From positions 4,323,910 to 4,387,909 of the forward strand of contig OY744609.1 of the NCBI GenBank assembly GCA_963556255.1: a stretch of 64,000 bases of DNA, written 5' to 3'. The translations under genes and the position numbers were made by a program. The notes beneath the pieces are model-generated. The model was not told the origin of the DNA. It searched no databases and saw only the letters and a list, made by a program, of their open reading frames with translations. Position 1 is the stretch's first letter; each line of letters begins with the position of its first letter. Shown here piece after piece: positions 1 through 64,000 of the stretch. The DNA is from Allolobophora icterica. Lineage: Eukaryota > Annelida > Clitellata > Crassiclitellata > Lumbricidae.

Positions 1-189
1 GTGTACTAAAATTTGCTTCATAAATATTATTGGTACCGAAATATGCGGATTTACGTACAGCGCTTAGAAATTTAAAGCATTAAAAGGAAATTTAGGTAAA
101 AACTGTTTACAATTTATTGCAATCTAGCTAGTTATAGCCCAATTATAGCCAAATGTTATTGCTGCAAAAAATTAATTTTCTCGAAAAAG

Positions 190-262
190 TTTTGCCATCC
201 ACTTGCCAGAGCTTCGCAACCCACTTTTGGGTCGCGGCCCACAGTTTGGGAAACTCTTCAAT
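190..262. mobile_element. hAT-type terminal sequence remnant
   Basis: The block reads GTGGGCCGCGACCC on the minus strand, preceded by a TTTCCCAAACTG-like end. This is the usual end of many animal hAT transposons. No partner end or target duplication was found, so it is a fragment. The rest of bases 1-368 shows nothing recognisable. Confidence 0.3.
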
Positions 263-818
263 AGAGCACTGCTAGCTACCAGCCTTGTCCCATAATGCAG
301 TTCGCTAAGCTAGTAAGTAGCACGAACTTTAAGTTCCTCGAAAATTATAATATGCCAACGTCTTAAAGATGCTGTCTCCAAAGATGCTGTCAGCTGCGAA
401 GGCTAGGAACGAGAGAACCAAAAACTTTGCTCTGACTTATTTTCATTTCTTTTTAACAAGCTTGACAATCTTAAATGCAAAATTGCCCAGTACTGCAGTA
501 GCGGCACCAGATATTTTCTGTAACCAGGGCATAGCCAGGGCAGTCGTACAAGTAACCAGTGCAGAGGTTGATTTATGGCAGAACAAATTCTGGGCAGGGA
601 AAAAATTCTGGCAGGGCAACGACCAGGGCAAAGGCTTTTTGCCAGGGCATTTGCCCTGGCTCGCCCTGGTGCAGTGCTGCCTCTGGTGCACTGCCAGTCT
701 TAAATGGAACGACCTACTGCTTGATCCTGACTTTCTGGCATTGTCTAGCGATGTACCACCTGTAATTTACTTGGAAGTCTTGTCTCTCCTTAATCATTTT
801 ATCCCTAAATAATTTCCG

Positions 819-1055
819 ATGGACTTCATACCTACATCACTCCTTGTCTCCTGTTCCAATGTCTACTCCCACTTTAAGGCTACTCTACCGAAAATGCTCT
901 CGCCTATATGCTGGACAACATCTTCTCATCTATTGATAAAGGAAAGGGCGTGCCTCACAGTTTGTCTCGACCTTAGTGCTGCTTTCGACACTGTCGACCA
1001 CCAGCTTCTACTCTCTAGACTCAGTAAAAGCTTGGTGTCTCTGGGACTGCCTTAA
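819..1055 (+). pseudogene. CR1/L2-like LINE reverse transcriptase fragment
   Basis: Translation contains LDLSAAFDTVDHQLLLSRL, the conserved RT block with the first catalytic-region Asp and the FDTVDH signature of CR1/L2/jockey-type non-LTR retrotransposons. Only about 80 residues are open and the frame is lost on both sides, so this is a dead fragment. It lies directly upstream of another degenerate coding fragment in the same orientation. Confidence 0.7.
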
Positions 1056-1089
1056 ATTGGTTAGCTTCTTACCTCTACAATTGGTCTCA

Positions 1090-2095
1090 GCAAGTGGGTA
1101 TTGGAAGCTAAGAAGAAATGGGACAACAAAAGCTTTGTTGATGTTGCATTGCTGAAAACTGACCCTGTGAAGACAATGTCTCAGATGACTAGTGTATGTT
1201 TGTCGACTCTGAGGTTTCAATAGACCCAGCATGCTCTTCCATAGACTTATCCTGGTGGCAGAAAGGGACAGCAGTGTGCAAGAATGTTTTCAGTATGAGT
1301 TCACACCATACCCACTGTCTCTTTTCAAGGACTGTCTGATGCGTAAACCAATAAAAGCACATTTGTTTCGTGACTTTGCATCTGGCTTACCTGAAGCAAA
1401 TCTGCCGCCATTTGTTCAGTATGTTGTCGATGGTGGATACCTTATACACAAAGTGAGGTGGAATCCAAAAATGAATTTATGCAATATTCTCCTTTGTTTT
1501 TGATTTTCGTAAGTAAGTTTGGCAGAGGAGTGCAAGTAGTGTTTGATGGCTATGCTTCAGGGCCATCCATTAAAGACCATGTATGTGCACGCCACGTTGG
1601 CAAGGCTGCACAGGTTGGACCTGAGAGATGAGTCGACATTCACTCCAAGAATGTGGGACCACAAGAACCATTCGTAGCTAACACTGCCAATAAGAAGTCT
1701 TTCATTGTCGTGTTGATGCATTATTTGCAAGAGAATGGCATTGCAGTCCATCAAGCACTTGGAGACTCAGTTACTATGGTCAGTGGCTTTAGAGTCCTGT
1801 GCTAGGCAGGGTAACATACCTTTAGTGGTATTGGAAAGAGGATACAGATATATTTGCATTGCTGCTTTTCATAGACGTCCAGACATGTCTGATATGTATT
1901 TTGTGTCTGAATCAAAGAAGGGCAGGGCTGGTAAAATGGCAGGAGGCAAATGCCTAAGCATCATTTCCTTGCAGTCCAAGATAGGCTGCAATGTCTGCAA
2001 ATATGCTTGTCATTCATGCATTCGGTGGGTGTGAAACCACATCTGCTGTGTTGGCCATGGTAAAGGCAGTGTGTTTAGTAAGATAGCCAGAGATA
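1090..2095 (+). pseudogene. Degenerate PIN-like protein of an invertebrate repeat-associated family
   Basis: Fragments in several frames line up in one order: a segment with FQYEFTPYPLSLFKD, then VQYVVDGGYLIHKVRW, then VVFDGYASGPSIKDH, then KKSFIVVLMHYLQENGIAVH, and finally AFGGCETTSA near 2018-2050. I recognise this order from large families of uncharacterised invertebrate proteins, often repeat-associated, with an N-terminal-like region and a PIN-nuclease-like aspartate pattern. At least four frame changes and several stops make it a pseudogene. The family name is uncertain; the common ancestry of the fragments is well supported. Confidence 0.5.
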
Positions 2096-2239
2096 CGACC
2101 CTTCAATCTCACTGCATGACTTTACAGCTGGAAACTGCGTCTGTGCAACAGGTTTGCGAAGCTGGTATTTTGTTAGTTGTTGCTTGATATGGAGGAAAAG
2201 TTGGTGAGATGCTTGAAGGCTTGCATTATACGTGTTACT

Positions 2240-2990
2240 GCGGCACGTCTCAGGGTCAACAATTAAGGGCACAATGTTATAAGCAGTTTTAATGAAGTCC
2301 TTGGCCCAGAAACATGCTATCATCAGAAATGCTACAGTTATCCACTGTTCAGAATTTCAGGAGTGGCCCTGATTTGTTAATTTGTTATGGGTCATCAGTT
2401 TGGCCATGGTAAAGGCAGTGTTATAAACAGTTTTAATGAAGTCCTTGGCTCAGAAAATACAGGTGTGGAAAACATTCTCTGCTATCATCAGAAATGCCAC
2501 AGTTAGCCACTGTTCAGAATTTCAGGAGTGGCCCTGAAATTTTTTGAGGGTCAAGGATTAAGGGCACAATGTTATAGACTGTTTTCATAGGTGTGGGAAA
2601 AAATTTTTCTCAGCTATCATCAGAAATGCCACAGTTAGCCACTGTTCAGAATTTCAGGAGTGGCCCTGAAATTTGTTGAGGGTCAAGAGTTAAGGGCACA
2701 ATGTTATAAGCGGTTTTTATGAAGTCCTTGACCCAGAAAACATCAGTGTGAACATTTTTTTTTCTCCGCTAACATCAGAAATGCCACAGTTAGCCATTGT
2801 TCAGAATTTCAGGAGTGGCCCTAAAATTTGTTGAGGGTCAAGGATTAAGGGCACAATGTTATAGACTGTTTTAATTAAGTCCTTGACCCAGAAAACATAG
2901 GTGTGGGAAAAAAATTTCTCAGCTATCATCAGAAATGCCACAGTTAGCCACTGTTCAGAATTTCAGGAGTGGCCCTGACATTTCGTCCGA
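2240..2990. repeat. Tandem repeat, unit about 135-165 bp, about five copies
   Basis: The string AGAAATGCCACAGTTAGCC or close variants recurs at about 2323, 2488, 2623, 2777 and 2929. Each is followed by CAGAATTTCAGGAGTGGCCC and an AAGGGCACAATGTTATA block. Spacing varies from 135 to 165 bp through small indels. No coding sense was seen. Confidence 0.85.
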
Positions 2991-3350
2991 TTACTCTTCG
3001 TACGTAGGTCACATAGTTGTATCCTTCATATAGTCGTCTTCTGCATAGTCTTCCGGTTCCAACGATGTATAATTTATGCTTGTCAGAATTTTTCTAAGGT
3101 TCTCGGTATTTCTAGCGGACTACACACACCTCTTTAAATATGAAAATTTGCCCTATATGACCAAAAAGTATTCAGCTGCAATAGATCTCAACACTGTTCA
3201 ATTCCCTGTTGTGTGATGCCATAGGAACGGTGAAAACTAGTTCAAAAATAAATTCTGTAGACGTTAACGACATTTGACACCATAAGATGTCGTTAAACTC
3301 TGCATCAATCCATCCAGCTGGATGGTTATAAAAACAGCGAGGTGCTGCAA
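2991..3350. other. Non-coding stretch, homology to gene B locus begins here
   Basis: Up to about 3200 nothing is recognised. From about 3210 the sequence aligns with 34860 onward in the gene B copy (ATAAATTCTGTAGACGTTAA in both), so the visible edge of the duplicated block in this copy is near 3200. An inverted TTTAACGACATCTTATGG module lies at about 3265-3300. Confidence 0.5.
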
Positions 3351-3575
3351 CTGGTGCAGTGTTTTCAGCTTTGAGTGTGGACCTGTGGAGAGATAGAAAG
3401 AGGTGAGGTAAAACTGGCGGGAACCAGCTTATTCACGAGCGCTGCGTCGTATCAGATGGGTTGTCCAGATATTTCAACCGAAGATCCAAGTCCGATTGTC
3501 AGAGACACAAGAGAGAGAGAGACGGGGTTCTCCTAAGACCAGAAATCTTGGAAGGTTGGATGTACTAGGGAATGA
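3350..3575 (-). mobile_element. LINE 3' end fragment (same family as at 30085 and 62040)
   Basis: Shares TATCAGATGGGTTGTCCAGA and the following lines with 30155-30330 and, less closely, 62100-62250. There the minus strand encodes the C-terminus of a CR1/L2-like reverse transcriptase. Only the 3' untranslated part is visible. The corresponding piece of the gene B copy is at 34945-35150. Confidence 0.5.
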
Positions 3576-3579
3576 AATC

Positions 3580-3765
3580 TAGAAGGGGTGAGACTTCGAT
3601 ATTGAAAAATCGCGGTTCGATACCCATAAGTCTCCCCTAGGTCGACTCAGCCTTCCACTCCTATAGGGTAGCAATTGATTGAGCGGGCGCCTTACAGGCT
3701 GTCAAGACGTGTGTCGATTAAGATCTGGATAATTGTACCGTCATGTTTCAATTGTTTCAATGTTA
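3580..3765 (+). mobile_element. tRNA-derived SINE
   Basis: Contains a B-box-like GGTTCGATACC at about 3617, followed by GTCGACTCAGCCTTCCACTC and then an ACAGGCTGTCAAGACGTG tail. The paralogous copy sits at 35285-35460, so insertion predates the duplication. A very similar GTCGACTCAGCCTT core is known from SINEs of molluscs and other invertebrates. Confidence 0.55.
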
Positions 3766-3821
3766 CCAAGTTGTGCTATGAGAGCTTGTTTTCCACAATA
3801 AACGAACATTGTATTCTATAC

Positions 3822-25108
<21,287 letters not shown>

Positions 25109-25279
25109 TCTGAGATGGGGCTAGTGACGAAGTTGTTTGAAACGTCCTCTGCAAAGTCATACATGATAGGGTTTCCAATCAGCGTAACACTTTAATTAGT
25201 CTTGGTGAGGGGTTGGCACATTATGGCATTTGTACATTGTTGTGCAGATTGCATTTACCGGTCATGCATTAGTTCGATG

Positions 25280-25980
25280 TTGTGTTTCAAAACCGAGATG
25301 GCTACGCCCCCTTGTTTTACGCCAGACTTCATTCGTGCTTTACGTGTAACTACCTGTCGTCCACGGCGTGGAACGTGGAAAATCCTCTTCTTCTATGGAT
25401 TGTGGCGTCCAGCCTCCGCTAGACGGGCTCCGACTCCGGCATCGTCTTTGCAGCAGGTCCTCCGTTCTGCTCCACGTCCTACACCGTCCCTCTCCGCCCT
25501 CGTCGCAATTCTTGCCTCTGCCTGACTTTCATCTCGCAACTTGGAACGTTCGTTGACTACGTGACAAATATCTGACTGTCGCTGACACTCTGCTAACACA
25601 TGACAGCGACTTGCTTTTCGCTACTGAATCCTGGCCTCAGTCGTCGTCTGATGTAGCCGTGCTCCGCTCGACTCCTCCAGGCTACTCCGCCGTCGATCGC
25701 CCTCGGCCTGGGCCACCTTCCACGCCCTCGTCGGTCGCCTGATCCTCCATCCTTCACGGTTGAGACCTACCTAGCTTTGCTCTCGACCAAGATCCTCAAC
25801 ATCCGGAATGATACCGCTGGGGGTTCTTCTCCCCCGACTTTTCCACCTACGGCCTGCAGCCTGTCCGTCGTGACTCTCGTCACCCCGGCTGACCTGCGTC
25901 ACGTCATCTTCGCCACAGTAAACAATGAAATAATAATGACTCTATTGAGAACCTCTAAATGTTAACCTCTAACTGTGAAT
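25280..25980 (+). pseudogene. LINE N-terminal (APE endonuclease) fragment
   Basis: Contains FHLATWNVR, then after a stop LRDKYLTVADTLLTHDSDLL, FATESWPQSS and GYSAVD, the order of the apurinic-type endonuclease domain of CR1/L2/jockey-like elements. Several stops and a frame change mark it as dead. It lies in the spacer between genes A and B. Confidence 0.7.
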
Positions 25981-26661
25981 ATCTGAATCTAAATGTGTGA
26001 AATAAATAAGGTTTAAAAGGCCAGCTAACATTAGAATTTTGTGTCCAGATAACCAGAGACTTGTACCCAAATTCACACAATATCTTATTTGTTTTACTTA
26101 CAAATGCTCGTTTCCACCGAACACAGAAGCTGCTTCAGTTGCCTTAAACGTTTTAAGAACTATTATATATATACGTTCTACCATGGGTGCTGAACTGTTG
26201 AAGGTCTCAACGGTATGGCATTGCTGCACATTCATCATCACAAAGCTTATGCTTCTGCTGACGATGAAGCTGTGTTACAGAAATTTGATAGCAGTGGCCA
26301 TCATCGCATTGCGTTAGCATTTCTGCGTGATCAGCAGAGACAATGTTTGTAGTGACCAAATCATTCAAATCGTTTGATGGAAGTTTCACATATGACCGCA
26401 TGATACTGCGTTGTCAACGTTGACACTGAGTGCAAATGTTTAACACTTTAAGAGTTTTCGTCTATGACTCTATATAGCCTAGTGGTAATCATGTGTATTG
26501 TTCATTTATTCTTCATTATCACATGTCTCTGTCTGTCTGTCTCATCTGCCGTCGATGGTTATGACGATCTGATGTTATTCGCTCGCAGTTCGTCTGTCGC
26601 CTGCCTGTTAATTTATTTAATTAATTCACACACTCCATCAGTCTCTCTGTTTGTGTGTGTG

Positions 26662-26663
<2 letters not shown>
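25981..26663. other. Intergenic stretch without recognised features
   Basis: AT-rich sequence upstream of gene A. No frame with family similarity was seen. Confidence 0.4.
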
Positions 26664-26700
<37 letters not shown>

Positions 26701-26702
<2 letters not shown>

Positions 26703-26932
26703 TGGGGCGTGGTGGCTCAGTGGTAAGTTCGGCGCCTTGTGACCGAAGGGTTGCAGGTTCGAATCTCACTTTAGCCGCTGCGTACGGACCTTGGGCAAGT
26801 CCTTCACTCGCAATTGCTCGTGGCGCTTCGGCGTGAAAATTCCGGCACAGTATCAAATGCTGTATTCGGGAGCGCCTGTGAGTAGTAGTAGACTTCGAGA
26901 GGCGCTATAGAAATTTCCGGAATAAATATAAA
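26701..26932 (+). mobile_element. Full-length tRNA-derived SINE
   Basis: GGTGGCTCAGTGGTAAG (A box) and GCAGGTTCGAATCTC (B box) form a clear tRNA head. They are followed by ACCTTGGGCAAGTCCTTCAC and a GAGGCGCTATAGAAATTTCC end, then AATAAATATA. TA microsatellites lie on both sides (26664-26700, 26934-26998). The related head at 37965-38040 has the same ACCTTGAGCAAGTC core. Confidence 0.85.
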
Positions 26933-27741
26933 AATATATATATATATATATATGTATTTATGTATGTATGCATATATATATATATATATATGTATGCATA
27001 CTTGTCTGTGTTCCACTTTCTGTCTCATCGTTTCTCAGTCTTCCATTCTCTCGATCTGTCTGTTTATATGTGTCATTTTTATCTAAATTTTAACTACAAT
27101 ATCGAGTAGTTGTTTTTTAAACTCCATTGTATTGTCGAGAAGCGTGGACGTCTTACAACTGTCGGTCTGTCTGATTGTTTGTCTCTGAGTCTCTGTGTCT
27201 GTCTGTCGATCTGTCGATCTCTGTCTGTCTCTCTCCCTGTCTCTTTCTTTCAGTGCTATCTCTTCAAAGAATTTCGAACGGCCTGTTCTATTGAAGTTAT
27301 ATCCTATATGCCAGATCACCTTGTCACCTTGTGCTGTCAGCCAGATAGGATGTCATAATTATACATATGACCGTCAGATCCTGTCTGCCAGAGGCAGATA
27401 GGTTATGACCATATAACCCATATAACCACCTATCTCTCCATCCGTGACTCGAGAAAAATCCTCATAAGGTTTTTTGCTGACTTCGAACCTTGATGTTCAG
27501 TGGACTTTAGAACTATAAGCGGTAGTCGCCATGTTAAGTCATCCACTGAACATCTTCCACGACCTAATTTCCACTAATTTCTCGATTCGTAGGACCTCAA
27601 GTGGTTATGCTTCAATTGTACTAAGGAATGCCCGCTATGAGTCTCCTGAACTTAACTTAGAATAACCAACTTGATGGATGGATGAGTCTCCGGAAATTAA
27701 ATTTTAAACTATTAAGGCTTACACTATTACACATCTGGTAA

Positions 27742-27984
27742 TGGATGTAAATATCTGAATATCTTAAGTCACCCATGGATGTGGATATCTGAATATCTTA
27801 AGTCACACATGAGAGTGGATATCTGAATATCTCAAGTAACACATGGATGTGGATATCTGAATATCTTTAAGTCACACATGAATGTGGATATCTGAATATC
27901 TTAAGTCACACATGAATGTGGATATCTGAATATCTTAAGTCACACGTGGGTTTGGATATCTGAATATCTTAAAGTCAAACATGG
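27742..27984. repeat. 34-bp tandem repeat, about seven copies
   Basis: GGATATCTGAATATCTTAAG recurs every 34 bp, with CACACATGAATGT between. It ends exactly at the OXSM pseudogene. Confidence 0.95.
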
Positions 27985-28481
27985 AGACGCAACGCGAAAA
28001 TCTTTGCGGAAATTCTTGGGTACGGACTTTCCGGGGGATGCGTCAGATGTAACCCCAGCGTCTGCAGATGGCGATGGGGCGTAGGCCCTACCGGTGCATG
28101 ACAGCGGCACTGAGGGATGCAGGCCTCGGCGTGGATGACATCGGTCACATAAACACCCATGCGACTTCGACGCCGTTGGGCGATGCTGCATAGGTTCGTG
28201 CGATTGAACGACTTTTCCCCTCGCAACCGGGAAACTCTGAGAGTGTCATCTACAAACCTTGGTCACCTTCTTGGATCGGCGGGGCGCTGGAAACTATATG
28301 CATTGTCCTTGCTTGCCGCGATAGTATGATGTTCTGGACAATTAATCTGGAAAATCGAGCTGTCGGCGTTGAGTTGAACCTCAGGATAGTGATGTAAACT
28401 GGACGCAAAGTACGAAGCCAAGTCGATGCGTTTGGATTCGGATGGACAAATACATCGCTGTGCATTGGAAATGTTGGATAG
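27985..28481 (+). pseudogene. OXSM: Mitochondrial beta-ketoacyl-ACP synthase (OXSM) pseudogene, C-terminal part
   Basis: Pieces in different frames follow the order of the mitochondrial KAS: RRNAKIFAEILGYGLSG, then ALRDAGLGVDDIGHINTHAT and STPLGDAA, then GHLLGSAG, ALETICIVLACRDSMM, and finally AFGFGWTNTSLCIG before a stop. The enzyme performs the condensation step of mitochondrial fatty acid synthesis. The two active-site His neighbourhoods (NTHATST and LGHLLGSAG) are visible. The upstream Cys region is absent. Several frameshifts and an internal stop mean no protein can be made. No intron is seen in about 500 bp, so it may be a truncated retrocopy. Confidence 0.82.
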
Positions 28482-29070
28482 GATTAATTGTTATAATGTC
28501 TTCCACATATTTTAGACATTTAGAGGGTAATATGACACAGAGGACAATGTGGGGAAAAGATTAATAATAAACTGAAGGTTGAATCCTTTTGCTATCTTTG
28601 CTCATTTTACATTCAGCACAAATTTGGCAACAAAACATAAATCTAAAAAAACACGAGACAATGACTTGGCGCGAGACTGCCCGAGATTCCTTACATATGC
28701 AAAGGTTCCGTGAATTCTTGTTAATTGCTAATTCTTTGAACAAGCCAGTGTCGTCTATACACTGCAAAAATTAATATTAATAACGCATAATGTTAGAAAA
28801 TTCATAGAAATAATAATGAACAAAATGTGTGCTTTTCCAGATAGCACTAGTCTTGCAATAGAAACTTAAGTTTAAGCAGCATGCATTCCGATATGTGTAA
28901 CTACCGAGCTAATGCTAGATAGAAATAATATAAGCGATTGACCATATATTAAAAGAGTCTCAAATCCATCGATTCTAGGAAACGGAAGCGGTTTACTAAG
29001 GAAGCCGATACAATTTTGAAATGCCACGCTTTAGGACTTGGTCTTTCCACGTTGCTTACGTTGCTCCATG
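28482..29070. other. Spacer downstream of gene B stop
   Basis: AT-rich; would contain the 3' UTR of gene B on the minus strand. I could not identify a convincing minus-strand AATAAA. Confidence 0.4.
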
Positions 29071-63198
<34,128 letters not shown>

Positions 63199-63514
63199 CT
63201 ATAGAAAAACAGAACAACGACAAACTGATTATGACGACGAAGACCCAGTAGTTGCCGGTGAAGAAGTTGACGACAAATATGAGAATGGTAAGAAGAGAGA
63301 AGGGCAGGTCTTTACACACCTCTTTTAAGAATACATTAACCCTATAAGTACGAGAAGAAGAGCAGTCCTTATAAGAAGAGTAGCTCTTTAAGCTTATTAA
63401 ATTTCTGTCGACGACACGGGCCTTTGTTGCCATAAGATGTCGTTTAAACTCTCAATGCATCCATCCTTAAAGATAGCCCTGAGGCAGCCATGGGTATGAA
63501 GTGTTAGCGATTTA

Positions 63515-63690
63515 ATTTTCTTAGCCTCGGAATATGAGAGGGAGACCAGTCCTCTCACTCGCCGTCCCATCTTCCAACCGACAGTGTAAGGTCACTGTAC
63601 TCATTATAACCGAGTTAGTCAGAGGGCGCAGGTGGAGCAGATATCTCGAACCAAATTTCTCCCCTGCCTTGTTTGAATCCCGACCTCTAC
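63515..63690 (-). mobile_element. tRNA-derived SINE, paralog of 19905-20100
   Basis: Minus strand GGGATTCAAACAAGGCAGGG with the same downstream sequence. Confidence 0.6.
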
Positions 63691-63796
63691 TATTCGGGAT
63701 GAAGATGATAACAACGATGTTGATTTTTATAATCATGATTAGAATGATCAGAATGACGTGAACTAAGATGCCGTTAATGCTTCTACTGCCTACATA

Positions 63797-63810
63797 TATG
63801 ATGATGATGC

Positions 63811-63894
<84 letters not shown>

Positions 63895-63910
63895 CGATGA
63901 CGATGATGGT
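63797..63910. repeat. (GAT)n microsatellite
   Basis: Paralog of 20158-20304. Confidence 0.95.
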
Positions 63911-64000
63911 AATGAAGATGATGTATGTTTCATGTTAAATTTCTGTAGCGCCAATTTAAAATAGATGTATATGCGCTATAGAATGTTCTACTGGATGTGA

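Noticed and set aside
590..700. Strong hairpin-like CCAGGGCA repeats as a regulatory structure
   Set aside because: Short GGGCA/CCAGG repetition only; no further evidence of function.
369..812. 147-codon open frame on the plus strand
   Set aside because: No family resemblance; composition follows a palindromic CCAGGGCA-rich stretch around 590-700. Treated as chance.

Overview
The window is animal nuclear DNA, most likely from a marine invertebrate. It has short exons (45-250 bp) with GT-AG borders, long AT-rich introns, abundant microsatellites, tRNA-derived SINEs, 5'-truncated LINEs and hAT-type MITEs. I cannot name the species.

The backbone is two head-to-tail paralogous genes on the minus strand for a Slo1/BK-type calcium-activated potassium channel. 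Gene A (S0 exon at about 25.1 kb, running down to 3.8 kb, 3' end outside the window) supplies S0-S6, the pore (TIGYGD), RCK1 and the first part of RCK2. Gene B (entering at 63.2 kb, stop codon near 29.07 kb) supplies RCK1, RCK2, the aspartate-rich calcium bowl and the C-terminus; its membrane half lies beyond base 64000. Exons were defined by homology plus compatible splice phases. Paired exons have identical lengths in A and B, apart from one 6-bp in-frame difference and one uncertain linker exon. Introns are alignable too, so this is a segmental duplication rather than a retrocopy.

Layout: 1-3.2 kb, LINE and PIN-like pseudogene debris and a ~150-bp tandem repeat; 3.8-25.1 kb, gene A; 25.1-29 kb, intergenic spacer with a LINE endonuclease fragment, a SINE, a 34-bp tandem repeat and a frameshifted pseudogene of the mitochondrial beta-ketoacyl-ACP synthase OXSM; 29-63.2 kb, gene B with a ~6.1-kb 16-bp minisatellite in one intron.

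Because the two copies share intron sequence, each acts as an empty-site control for the other. Post-duplication insertions can be read directly: hAT MITEs with 8-bp target duplications, a TTAA-flanked piggyBac-like fold-back element, Dong/R4-like LINE fragments in a (TAA)n tract, and the minisatellite. Most remaining intron sequence consists of two short modules that start TTTAACGAC and recur dozens of times. The most notable coding observation is that the S4 segment of gene A has lost two of the three arginines of canonical BK channels, while the paralog keeps an intact calcium bowl.
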